Of a stretch of DNA of 10,891 bases, positions 1 through 7,976 are shown piece by piece. The notes below the pieces were generated by a model, which was given only the letters and a program-made list of their open reading frames with translations, was not told the DNA's origin and ran no database searches. Location of the stretch: positions 2,678 to 13,568 of the forward strand of contig PEUI01000326.1 of NCBI GenBank assembly GCA_002785585.1, given 5' to 3'. Positions within the stretch are counted from its first letter, which is position 1, and each line of letters starts with the position of its first letter. The DNA is from Lysobacterales bacterium CG02_land_8_20_14_3_00_62_12 (GTDB taxonomy: Bacteria > Pseudomonadota > Gammaproteobacteria > Xanthomonadales > Ahniellaceae). The position numbers and the translations under genes were made by a program.

Positions 1-2
1 GT

Positions 3-104
3 GCGCCTGGTCTGCTCAATCAGTCAGTGGATAGTGCGCATACGGTTCTGCCCAAACGCGATCATCCGCAGACCACGGCTACCTATTGGCCTAGCTGGGC
101 GTAA
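3..104 (+). CDS. Possible C-terminal tail of an unidentified protein, partial
   Basis: The third plus frame is open from the window edge for 33 codons and ends at a TAA (102-104), 68 bases before the next gene on the same strand. The visible tail carries several aromatic and polar residues near its end (a TYWPSWA terminus). No family can be recognised from so short a piece. Frame 1 is also open here, to a stop near 133-135, so the frame choice rests only on the more protein-like composition. If real, this gene would precede the 173-838 gene in one transcription unit. A toxin-immunity style pair is one speculative reading, and nothing in the tail confirms it. Confidence 0.3.
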   Translation, partial: APGLLNQSVDSAHTVLPKRDHPQTTATYWPSWA

Positions 105-161
105 CGAATGGCAGCGACGGCAGGCTGTGAAGTAGGCTATGCGCTCCGTTCGAATGCAGAT

Positions 162-166
162 GGGAG
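162..166 (+). promoter_or_regulatory. Ribosome binding site for the 173-838 gene
   Basis: GGGAG lies 6 bases upstream of the ATG at 173. It matches the purine-rich Shine-Dalgarno core at normal spacing and supports that start. The frame is closed by a TGA at 128-130, so only a short upstream extension without a standard start codon is possible. Confidence 0.6.
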
Positions 167-172
167 TACTCA

Positions 173-838
173 ATGGGTCTTAGTCTGTGTGTTGGTTACA
201 TGGCGGAAGCAAAGGCGGAAGCGCCAGAGGAATTCGGCGAAATCCGAACTGTCTTCGAACAGTTGTCCGCCGCGATGGTGAAATCTGGATATCGACCCCA
301 CAACGAACCAGAAGAGCAATTGGAGCAAAACACCTTCTCCTGTCAGATGTGGGGGTACTCGGGTTTGCACCACCTTCGGCGATTCGCAGCTTGCCATTAC
401 TTCGGCCACGAGCTTTATGTCCCAAATCGCGAACTTGCTGACGGACCCGACGCACTGGTCACCGAATACTATCGACTGTCGGACCCAAGTCGCGACCAGC
501 CACTGCCGTTCGAACACCTGATGCAACACAGCGACTGCGATGGTTTTTTCTTGCCGCAGGATTTTCAAGCAGTAGTCGTGACGCGCAATCCGCAAATCTC
601 CGGCGACATAATTGGCTCGTCGGTACAACTTTTGAAAGAATGCAGGCAACTCGCGCTATTGCTTGAATTGCCCCTTGACCTTGACATGGATGCGCCCGAA
701 CTATGGGCGGCGGCGGATGATCCTGGAAAGGGTTCGTGCAAATGGCAGAAATACGGCATTGAATCATTTTCTTGTCTTCGACTGATCCGGGCATGTGAAG
801 TGTCAGTGCGCGCTGGCGCTGCTTTGGTGTTTTGCTAA
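173..838 (+). CDS. Uncharacterised protein with a GYSGLHHLRR motif
   Basis: This 221-residue protein is probably cytoplasmic, with no signal peptide or membrane segment visible. It opens MGLSLCVGYMAE. An acidic, amphipathic stretch follows, then HNEPEEQ (about residues 43-49) and a central CQMWGYSGLHHLRRFAA block (about 57-73). The middle has a DGFFLPQDF segment and the end a hydrophobic AGAALVF tail. From memory, proteins with this MGxSxxVG start and GYSGLHxLRR core occur as uncharacterised proteins in several bacterial groups. I cannot name a Pfam family and assign no function. A good GGGAG ribosome site supports the start. GC of this stretch, roughly 48-55% on lines counted by hand, is below the neighbouring genes at about 62%, which fits acquired DNA. 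Small soluble acidic proteins downstream of another gene are sometimes immunity proteins, but that is only a hypothesis. Confidence 0.75.
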   Translation: MGLSLCVGYMAEAKAEAPEEFGEIRTVFEQLSAAMVKSGYRPHNEPEEQLEQNTFSCQMWGYSGLHHLRRFAACHYFGHELYVPNRELADGPDALVTEYYRLSDPSRDQPLPFEHLMQHSDCDGFFLPQDFQAVVVTRNPQISGDIIGSSVQLLKECRQLALLLELPLDLDMDAPELWAAADDPGKGSCKWQKYGIESFSCLRLIRACEVSVRAGAALVFC

Positions 839-944
839 GCACTGCGCCTGATGGGCAGCCCTGGCCAAGTCATCCGCAGTAAACACGGCTTGAATGTTTC
901 GGTGATCCCATTCACCCAGCACTGAACTGACTGCGGACCAATCC
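839..944. other. Intergenic stretch between convergent genes
   Basis: This separates the convergent 173-838 gene and the helicase gene. Short imperfect dyads are present, for example GGTGA at 901-905 with TCACC at 912-916, but no T-run follows, so no terminator is called. On the minus strand the bases from about 940 down to 803 read as a fairly protein-like run ending AAHQAQCLAKHQ. It has no start of its own outside the helicase C-terminus and overlaps the 173-838 gene. It may be chance or a decayed gene end. Confidence 0.4.
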
Positions 945-3900
945 CTACAGCGGTGCAAACAGTTCGGCCAGGTCGCTGGCGTTGAACTTGGCGGAGGTGG
1001 AGGCACCGCCGCCTTCGAGTACGGCGCGGGCCAGTTCGGATTTGCGCGCCTGCAGGGCCTGGATCTTTTCTTCGACGGTGCCGGCGCAGATCAGTTTGTA
1101 GACGAATACGGCTTTGTCCTGGCCGATGCGGTGGGCGCGGTCGGTGGCTTGGGCTTCGACCGCTGGGTTCCACCACGGGTCGTAGTGGATGACGGTGTCG
1201 GCCGCGGTCAAATTGAGGCCAACCCCACCAGCTTTCAGGCTGATCAAAAATACCGGCACTTTGCCTTGCTGGAAGGTGGCGACCAGTCCGCTGCGCTGGC
1301 TGGACGGGGTCGATCCGGTGAGCTGCTGATGCGGGATTTTGGCGGCGCTCAAGGCGCTGCTGATCAGGCCCAGCATCTCGGCGAATTGCGAAAACAGCAG
1401 CACCCGCCGGTCCTCGGCCAGCAGGCCATCGAGCAATTCCAGCAAGCCATCGAGCTTGGCGGTTTCCGCTACCTTTTTGGCGTGCTCGAGCTTGATCAGG
1501 CGCGGGTCGCAGCAGCATTGGCGCAGCTTGAGCAGGGCATCGAGCACGATGATGCCGGACTGCGCCAAGCCGCGTTCGGTAATCGCCTGTTGCACCCGTT
1601 GGTGCTGGGCCAGGCGCAGGGTCTCGTAGAGCTCGCGCTGGCCGCCTTCGATCTCGATGGTGCGAATGATCTCGGTTTTGGCCGGCAGGTCGGTAAGCAC
1701 ATCCTGTTTGCGCCGCCGCAGCATCAACGGCGCAATGCGCGCATTCAAACGCCGCTGCTTGTCGGCGTCCTGGTGTTTTTCGATCGGTGTGCGAAACAGC
1801 CGGGTGAATTGTCTTTCATCGCCGAGCAGGCCCGGCTCCACCGCATCGAACTGCGCCCAAAGTTCGCCCAGGTGGTTTTCCAGCGGCGTTCCGGTCATCC
1901 CCAGGCGGCGGCTGGCATTGAGTTCACGCACCACCGCCGCCGCCTGCGAGCGGGCGTTTTTGATCGCCTGCGCTTCGTCGAGGATGAGCAAAGAGAACGC
2001 ATGGGCCAGCAGCAGTTCGCGGTCGCGTTGCAGCAGCGGGTAAGTGGTGATGATCAGGTCGTGGCGTTCGATCAGGGCAAACCGCGCGGCCCGATCAGCG
2101 CCGTGGATCACCAATACTTTGAGCTGCGGTGCGAAGCGCTCGGCTTCCGCCTTCCAGTTGCCGACCAGCGAAGTCGGCGCGACCACCAGCGCCGGTTGAT
2201 CGAGTTGTTTGCGCAGTTTGCGGTCCAGCAAATGCGCCAGCACCTGCACGGTTTTGCCAAGGCCCATATCATCGGCCAGGACGCCACCCAAGTCGGCATC
2301 GGCGAGATGATTGAGCCAGGCGAGGCCGTCGAGTTGATACGGCCGCAACACGGTTTTGAAACCTTTGGGCGCTTGCACCCGGGTCGGCCCACCCTGCAAC
2401 TGCGCCAACGTGCGCCGCAATTTTTCGCCGCCCTGCCAGGGCAGGCGCGCGGCGCTCTCGATGGTGGCCAATACGTGGACTTGCGAGCGCCGCAATTGCA
2501 GGCCCTTGTCGGCTTGCTCCAGCCATTCCCAAAGTGGATCGACGAGTGCCCGCAAACGCGCCAAAGGCAACATCAACTTGCGCTCGTCGTCGAGCTCGAT
2601 GGTCCACACCGCTGCCGCCTTCTCGGTTTTGGCCGGGCGCCGCGGAAACGCCGGGTCGGCGACAATGCTGCGCAGGATCGGCAGCAGATCCATGCGTTCA
2701 CCTTCGACTTCCACGCCCAGGCTGAGATCGAACCATTGCGATCCGCTTTCGCTGACATCGGCAAACCACTGGTCGCCAGCCAGGTTGCGATGGTGCGGAT
2801 AACTCTTGTCGAACTCGATGATGAAACCGTAGTCGCGCAATTGCTCCAACAGCCGCGGCATCTCTTTGAACGGCGCGATGTTGTTGTTGGTCCAGGCGAT
2901 GAAATCGTTGCCACTGATCGGGTGGGGGTATAACTGATACGCCGGTGCGGCTTGCCAATGGGCGTCGCCGAGGCGCTGCAACAAGGCTTGCTCGGCGTTC
3001 TGATCGCGTTCGATTTCGGTCAAGACGCCGTGCTCAAAACGTCGCTCGCGGGGCGTGAAACGCGGGTTGAGCCGAACTCCGCCATAGTCGAAAAGCAAGT
3101 TGCCAACGGCGATATCGCCGACCACATGGCGGCCCGCCAACCAGCGCGTCCAACTGAACTTGCGTAGCACCAGCACGCCGCGTGGGGCGATCAAGAGCCG
3201 CGTCGGCGGCGGCCGGAATTGTGGTGCCGGCAACGCCAGCGGATTGTGCTGGCGCAGTTGTTCGGTCAGCACGCTGGCCTGTTCGGGCGGCAGCGGCGGC
3301 AGCTTGCGCACGCTTTGCAGGGCCGCCAGCGACGCCGATAGGCGACCCAGCTCGTGACTGTCGTGATCGAAATACCAGAGGCCATGGCCGCGCAACAGAT
3401 CGGCACTGGCGCGGCTGCCGATGCCGATGCGGTAGCGCAGGCGCTGGCTGCCATCGGCTTCGTCGCTCCAATCAAACTTCAGGTCACGCGGCGGCCCCAG
3501 TTTCAGTGGGCCCTCGGTGGCGCGTTCAAAAAAACACAGCTCACTGCCGAGCGCACGCTCGATCGCCTGTTCCTGCTGCGGGTCGAGGATGCGGTGAAAG
3601 TTCAGATTGTTTCTGGACTCGCCGCCGCTCGCTTGGATGGCCGCCGCAATTTCGAATTGATTGGCGGTCCACGGTTGCTTCAGTTCATTGCTCGGCGGCA
3701 AGGCGCGGGCCTCGGCGTAACCGGCGCGCTTGGCCGGCCGCACCAGGACCGGCGTTGCCAGCAACCAGGCGGGTTCGCCGCTGCCGCGGGCAAACATGAA
3801 AGCGAGCAAGCGATCTTTGGGCCAGGCCGTGGTGTCTGCCGCTGGCGCGGCCGGTTCCGCTGCGGTGAGTAATTGCTGCCACTCCGGAAGCAGGCGCGTG

Positions 3901-4358
3901 GCTGTTGCCGCGCTGGCACCCGGCGCCTCGACCAGAACCTGGCGCGGGTCGGCTGGCAGCGGGTCGTTACTCAGGTGTGCATCCGCCACCTCCATGCTGG
4001 CTTCGATCAACGAATCGATCAAGTCCAACACGCAGGCCGCGTGCTTGCACCGGTTGCCCGTTGGACAACTGCAAGCGATATCGATGTGCAGTCCGCGATC
4101 ATTTTCATCCTGCAAGCGAATATTGACCTCGTAGCGATGCTGCCCGGAACCCAGCACGCGGGCACTGACGCTGGGACAGTCTGGGTCACCGCCAAACACC
4201 AAGTTGCTGACGTGGCCATTACGCCAGCATTCCCGCCCGCGCAGCAACGTCTGCTGATTGAACAGGTCGATCCAATTGGGTGGCAGTGCATCAAAAAAAG
4301 CGATGACCTGGGCAGACAGTGGGGCGTGCTTTTTTTGGGGGGGCGACCACGCTGACAT
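945..4358 (-). CDS. SNF2-family DEAD/DEAH helicase with N-terminal SWIM zinc finger
   Basis: This 1137-residue cytoplasmic ATPase belongs to the bacterial SNF2/HepA-like group, which translocates on double-stranded nucleic acid and remodels protein-nucleic acid complexes. A SWIM zinc finger lies at residues 96-106 (C96, C98, C104, H106). A long middle region of about 130-665 resembles the uncharacterised linker of bacterial SWIM-SNF2 proteins. The SNF2 ATPase starts near 671 (LRPYQLDGLAWL). Walker A is DDMGLGKT at 696-703 (K702), the DEAQ box is 794-797, and GMTGTPLEN is about 820-828. The helicase C lobe carries SLKAGGVGLNLT (1040-1051) and AHRIGQ (1075-1080), so all core motifs look intact. 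I chose the ATG at 4358 because the longer reading frame (to 4493) runs only through the end of the upstream oxidoreductase gene. The start lies 4 bases after that gene's TGA, implying coupling. Family confidence is high; the cellular role is unknown. Confidence 0.93.
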   Translation of the reverse strand: MSAWSPPQKKHAPLSAQVIAFFDALPPNWIDLFNQQTLLRGRECWRNGHVSNLVFGGDPDCPSVSARVLGSGQHRYEVNIRLQDENDRGLHIDIACSCPTGNRCKHAACVLDLIDSLIEASMEVADAHLSNDPLPADPRQVLVEAPGASAATATRLLPEWQQLLTAAEPAAPAADTTAWPKDRLLAFMFARGSGEPAWLLATPVLVRPAKRAGYAEARALPPSNELKQPWTANQFEIAAAIQASGGESRNNLNFHRILDPQQEQAIERALGSELCFFERATEGPLKLGPPRDLKFDWSDEADGSQRLRYRIGIGSRASADLLRGHGLWYFDHDSHELGRLSASLAALQSVRKLPPLPPEQASVLTEQLRQHNPLALPAPQFRPPPTRLLIAPRGVLVLRKFSWTRWLAGRHVVGDIAVGNLLFDYGGVRLNPRFTPRERRFEHGVLTEIERDQNAEQALLQRLGDAHWQAAPAYQLYPHPISGNDFIAWTNNNIAPFKEMPRLLEQLRDYGFIIEFDKSYPHHRNLAGDQWFADVSESGSQWFDLSLGVEVEGERMDLLPILRSIVADPAFPRRPAKTEKAAAVWTIELDDERKLMLPLARLRALVDPLWEWLEQADKGLQLRRSQVHVLATIESAARLPWQGGEKLRRTLAQLQGGPTRVQAPKGFKTVLRPYQLDGLAWLNHLADADLGGVLADDMGLGKTVQVLAHLLDRKLRKQLDQPALVVAPTSLVGNWKAEAERFAPQLKVLVIHGADRAARFALIERHDLIITTYPLLQRDRELLLAHAFSLLILDEAQAIKNARSQAAAVVRELNASRRLGMTGTPLENHLGELWAQFDAVEPGLLGDERQFTRLFRTPIEKHQDADKQRRLNARIAPLMLRRRKQDVLTDLPAKTEIIRTIEIEGGQRELYETLRLAQHQRVQQAITERGLAQSGIIVLDALLKLRQCCCDPRLIKLEHAKKVAETAKLDGLLELLDGLLAEDRRVLLFSQFAEMLGLISSALSAAKIPHQQLTGSTPSSQRSGLVATFQQGKVPVFLISLKAGGVGLNLTAADTVIHYDPWWNPAVEAQATDRAHRIGQDKAVFVYKLICAGTVEEKIQALQARKSELARAVLEGGGASTSAKFNASDLAELFAPL
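4330..4343 (-). repeat. C7A7 homopolymer tract in helicase codons 6-10
   Basis: On the coding (minus) strand seven C are followed directly by seven A, within codons CCC CCC CAA AAA AAG just after the start. The last bases form A_AAA_AAG in the reading frame, the heptamer known as the dnaX-type -1 slippery site. A run of seven T on the same strand lies shortly downstream (4293-4299). Loss or gain of one base, or a -1 slip, would put translation into a frame that stops within about 20 codons. Whether length varies cannot be seen from one sequence. Confidence 0.6.
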
Positions 4359-4362
4359 CTGC

Positions 4363-7300
4363 TCAAGCCGCCTGGCGCATGATCGCGGGTTGTCGCCAGT
4401 CGCTGAGCAACTGTTGCCATTGCTGCTCGGCCCGGCGGCTGTGCGCGGCGCGGACCTGGCCGTAACCACGAATGGCCTCGGGGATTTCGGCAATTTGCAC
4501 CGCCAGCGCGTGGCGTTGCGGGTCCAGCGTGAAACTCAACTCTTCGATCACCGCCTGGTAATCGGCCAGCCACTGGCGCTCGCTGCGGCGTTCTTCGGTG
4601 CGACTGAAAAGATCGAACCAACGGCCACGAAACCGTCGTCCAGAGGCCAACAGCTTGAACACTTTGAACACCCAGGGGCCGTACTCGGACTTGCGCAACT
4701 GGCCATCGGCAGTTTTCTTGGCAAACAACGGCGGCGCCAGATGGAAATGGATCTTGACGTTGCCGTCAAAGGTCTCGCGCAGGCGTTTTTCGAAGGTGCC
4801 GCTGGTGAACAGGCGGGCGACTTCAAACTCATCCTTGATCGCCATCAGCTTGAACAAATAGCGCGCCACCGCCGCCGTCAAACCGCTCTGCCCTGGGGTC
4901 CGCAGCGCTTCGGCCGCGCGCACTTGATCGACCACGGCGCGGTAGCGGGCAGCGTAGGCCGCATCCTGGTACTCGGTGAGAAACTTTTCGCGCAGGGCAA
5001 TGCTTTCATCCAAGGTTTGCGCGACCGCGCCGAAACCCGCGAAAGCCGCCGCGGTAGCCGAGCGCTCGGGGTCGTCCGGGTGCAGAAAATCGGTGACGGT
5101 GGGCGTGCTGTGCTGGTCGGCCGCGCGCTGCACGGCGGCCAGATCGTGGGCGGCCAATCGGCCCCAGGTGAAGGCCCTGCAGTTCATCTCGACGGCGGCG
5201 CCGTTGAGTTCGATGGCGCGCATCAACGCCGCCAGTGATACCGGCACCAAGCCCTTTTGCCAGGCGTAGCCGAGCATGAAGGTGTTGCTGGCAATCGAGT
5301 CACCGAGCAGCACCGTGGCCAGCAGGGTAGCGTCTACCAAATCGGGATCGCGGCCGCCGGAGCCTTGTTTGACGGCTTCGATGATCGCGCCCGAGGGAAA
5401 TACCAGGTCGGCGTTGCGGGTAAAGGTGCCGGGCATAGCTTGGTAGGTATTGAGCACACAGTGGCTGCGGTCGGCGCGAATTTTTGATAGTGCCCAGTAG
5501 TCGTTGACCACGACCATATCGCAGCCGAGCACCAGGTCGGCCTCACCGGCGGCGATGCGCACCGCATGGATATCGGCGCTTTGCTTGGCCAGCCGGATAT
5601 GGCTGGTGACGGCGCCGCCTTTCTGCGCCAAGCCGGTTTGGTCGAGCACGCTGACGCCCTTGCCTTCCAGGTGCGCGGCCATGCCGATCAGCGCGCCGAT
5701 GGTGACCACACCGGTACCGCCGATGCCGGTGATCAGGATGTTCCAGGGTTGCTCCAGCGTGGCCGCGACCACCGGCGCTGGCAAGCTGTTGGCGTCGACG
5801 GCGGTGCTGGGCGCCGATGGTTTTTTCAGACCGCCGCCATGCACGCTGACGAAGCTCGGGCAGAAGCCTTTGACGCAGGAAAAATCCTTGTTGCAATTGG
5901 ATTGATCGATCGCCCGTTTGCGGCCGAACTCGGTTTCCAGTGGCAGGATCGACACGCAATTGGACTGCACGCCGCAATCGCCGCAGCCTTCACAGACGGC
6001 GGCATTGATGAAGATGCGCTTGGCCGGATCCGGCGCCTTGCCGCGTTTGCGGCGGCGGCGTTTTTCGGCGGCACAGGTCTGATCGAAAATCAACACGGTG
6101 CAACCCGGTGTCGCCCGCAGCCGCCGCTGCACCGCATCGAGTTCGGCGCGATCCAGAAACTCCACGCCGGCCGGGAAAAGCTCTGGCCTGGACCATTTTT
6201 CGATGTCGTCACTGAGCACGATGATGGTATCGACGCCTTCGCTGCGCACCTGATGGGCGATTGCCGGAACGCTCAAAATGCCATCCACTGGCTGGCCGCC
6301 GGTCATCGCCACGGCATCGTTGTAGAGAATCTTGTAGGTAATGTTGACCTTGGCGGCGATTGCCTGGCGGATCGCCAGCGAGCCGGAATGAAAATAGGTG
6401 CCATCGCCGAGATTCTGGAAGACATGTTGTTCGGCGGTGAACGGCGCCTGGCCGCACCAGGTGGCGCCTTCGCCACCCATCTGGGTAAAGGTATCGGTGC
6501 GCCGGTCCATCCAGGTCACCATGTAATGACAACCGATACCGCCGAGCGCACGCGAACCCTCCGGCACCACCGTTGAAGTGTTGTGTGGGCAGCCCGGGCA
6601 GTAATGTGCGGCGCGCGCAAATTGTGCCCGCGGCAGCGCCAATTCGCGTTCTTTGGCGTCGATCCAGCGCAGCCGATCGACAATCGCATCCGAACTGAAA
6701 AAGCGCGCCAGCCGGTCGGCGATCACCCGCGCAATTCGGGCCGGTGTCAGTTCGTTGGTCGAAGGCAAAATCCAGTCGCCGGATTCGTCGTACTTGCCGA
6801 CGATGCTCGGCCGGGTATGGTGATCCCAGTTGTACATCGCCTCTTTCATTTGCGATTCGATGAAGCTGCGTTTTTCTTCGACCACAATGATGTCTTCGAG
6901 GCCGCGGGCAAACTCGCGGATACCGGTGGGTTCCAGCGGCCAGCTCATTGCCACTTTGTAAACCCGGATGCCGATGTCGGCGGCGGCGCGGCGATCAATG
7001 CCGAGATATTCCAGCGCCTGCAATACATCCAGATAGCTCTTGCCGGTGGTGACGATGCCGAGCCGCGCGCGCGGCGAATCGATCACCAATTTGTCGATGT
7101 GGTTGGCGCTCGCAAACGCAATCGCCGCCTGGGTGGCGTATTGGTGCAAACGCATTTCCTGATCCAGCGGTGGATCCGGCCAGCGAATATTGAGGCCACC
7201 CGGCGGCATCTCGAAATCCGGAATGACGATATCGAGCTGGTGCGGATCGACGATCACGCTGGCCGAACTTTCCACGGTCTCGGCGATGGTTTTGAAGCCA

Positions 7301-7908
7301 ACCCAGCGGCCACTGAAGCGACTCATCGCCCAGCCGAGCAGTCCCAAGTCCAGAATGTCCTGCACGCCGGCCGGATTGAGCACCGGCATCAGTGCCGACA
7401 CGAATTCGTGCTCGGAACCATGCGGCAGGGTGGACGAGCGACAGGCGTGATCGTCCGCCGCCAGCGCCAGCACGCCACCGAGCCGGGACGTACCGGCGGC
7501 GTTGCCGTGTTTGAACACATCGCCGCAACGGTCTACCCCCGGGCCTTTGCCGTACCACATCGCAAACACGCCGTCGTATTGGGCGCCGGGAAATAAGTTG
7601 GTCTGCTGCGAACCCCAAACCATGGTCGCGCCCAGGTCTTCGTTCAAACCAGGCTGAAACTGGATCGCGGCGGCGGCCAAATGCTTCTTCGCCTTCCACA
7701 ATTCCAGATCGAAACCGCCCAGTGGCGAGCCGCGATAGCCGGAGATGAAGCCAGCGGTAGCCAGGCCAGCGGCGCGGTCGCGCATTTGCTGCATCAGCGG
7801 CAGCCGTACCAAAGCCTGGACGCCGCTGAGAAAAACTCGTCCCTGCGCGCGCGTGTACTTGTGTTCGAGCGTGTAATCTGGATCGAGAATCGGACTGGCG
7901 CTGGACAT
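4363..7908 (-). CDS. Indolepyruvate ferredoxin oxidoreductase family protein (fused subunits)
   Basis: This 1181-residue single chain fuses the alpha-type and gamma-type parts of 2-oxoacid:ferredoxin oxidoreductases. Family members decarboxylate aryl-pyruvates (indolepyruvate, phenylpyruvate) with CoA to aryl-acetyl-CoA and pass electrons to ferredoxin, using thiamine diphosphate and Fe-S clusters. The N-terminal pyrimidine-binding part spans about 20-400. CPGCPH is at 437-442, followed by the thiamine-binding domain with GDG at 501-503 and N530. A cysteine-rich cluster region follows: C639, C642, C645, C651 and C672, C678, C683. The gamma-type domain starts near 722 (GIGGTGVVTIG at 728-738, DQTGLAQKGGAVTSH at 756-770). 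The tail (about 970-1175) resembles the conserved C-terminal domain of fused proteobacterial members. Length is typical and no key residue appears lost. The ATG at 7908 has only a weak upstream GAG. The downstream helicase starts 4 bases after the stop. Substrate is inferred from family. Confidence 0.93.
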   Translation of the reverse strand: MSSASPILDPDYTLEHKYTRAQGRVFLSGVQALVRLPLMQQMRDRAAGLATAGFISGYRGSPLGGFDLELWKAKKHLAAAAIQFQPGLNEDLGATMVWGSQQTNLFPGAQYDGVFAMWYGKGPGVDRCGDVFKHGNAAGTSRLGGVLALAADDHACRSSTLPHGSEHEFVSALMPVLNPAGVQDILDLGLLGWAMSRFSGRWVGFKTIAETVESSASVIVDPHQLDIVIPDFEMPPGGLNIRWPDPPLDQEMRLHQYATQAAIAFASANHIDKLVIDSPRARLGIVTTGKSYLDVLQALEYLGIDRRAAADIGIRVYKVAMSWPLEPTGIREFARGLEDIIVVEEKRSFIESQMKEAMYNWDHHTRPSIVGKYDESGDWILPSTNELTPARIARVIADRLARFFSSDAIVDRLRWIDAKERELALPRAQFARAAHYCPGCPHNTSTVVPEGSRALGGIGCHYMVTWMDRRTDTFTQMGGEGATWCGQAPFTAEQHVFQNLGDGTYFHSGSLAIRQAIAAKVNITYKILYNDAVAMTGGQPVDGILSVPAIAHQVRSEGVDTIIVLSDDIEKWSRPELFPAGVEFLDRAELDAVQRRLRATPGCTVLIFDQTCAAEKRRRRKRGKAPDPAKRIFINAAVCEGCGDCGVQSNCVSILPLETEFGRKRAIDQSNCNKDFSCVKGFCPSFVSVHGGGLKKPSAPSTAVDANSLPAPVVAATLEQPWNILITGIGGTGVVTIGALIGMAAHLEGKGVSVLDQTGLAQKGGAVTSHIRLAKQSADIHAVRIAAGEADLVLGCDMVVVNDYWALSKIRADRSHCVLNTYQAMPGTFTRNADLVFPSGAIIEAVKQGSGGRDPDLVDATLLATVLLGDSIASNTFMLGYAWQKGLVPVSLAALMRAIELNGAAVEMNCRAFTWGRLAAHDLAAVQRAADQHSTPTVTDFLHPDDPERSATAAAFAGFGAVAQTLDESIALREKFLTEYQDAAYAARYRAVVDQVRAAEALRTPGQSGLTAAVARYLFKLMAIKDEFEVARLFTSGTFEKRLRETFDGNVKIHFHLAPPLFAKKTADGQLRKSEYGPWVFKVFKLLASGRRFRGRWFDLFSRTEERRSERQWLADYQAVIEELSFTLDPQRHALAVQIAEIPEAIRGYGQVRAAHSRRAEQQWQQLLSDWRQPAIMRQAA

Positions 7909-7976
7909 GAAAACTCAGGCTTCGGCGTAGCTGGGGGCGCGCAGTTTATCAGGCCGGGGCCAGGCCCCTGGTGGCG
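7909..7976. other. 68-base gap between PAS gene and oxidoreductase gene
   Basis: Both flanking genes are on the minus strand. The gap contains a compact dyad at about 7955-7967 (GGGG, five bases, CCCC) close behind the PAS stop codon. It could act as a weak hairpin, but no T-run follows on the minus strand, so it is not called a terminator. Further on, minus-strand GATAAACT resembles a -10 region without a convincing -35. The oxidoreductase-helicase pair could therefore have its own promoter or be read through from the PAS gene. Confidence 0.3.

Noticed and set aside
1131..2933. A 600-codon open frame on the plus strand opposite the helicase gene
   Set aside because: It lies wholly antisense to clear SNF2 motifs. 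Its translation is rich in Q, R, G and A with low-complexity patches, as expected from the third-position GC bias of the real gene.
4359..4493. A 45-residue N-terminal extension of the helicase
   Set aside because: It would overlap the last 131 bases of the oxidoreductase gene and reads as an out-of-frame shadow. The ATG at 4358 starts directly after the upstream stop.
4258..7596. Long plus-strand frames opposite the oxidoreductase gene (4258-5238, 5566-6576, 6583-7596)
   Set aside because: Each is antisense to intact catalytic or cluster-binding motifs of the oxidoreductase, and none shows a recognisable domain or ribosome site.
7951..7970. GC-rich dyad GGGGCC/GGCCCC as an intrinsic terminator of the PAS gene
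   Set aside because: The stem is only four pairs once a loop is allowed, and no T-run follows on the minus strand.
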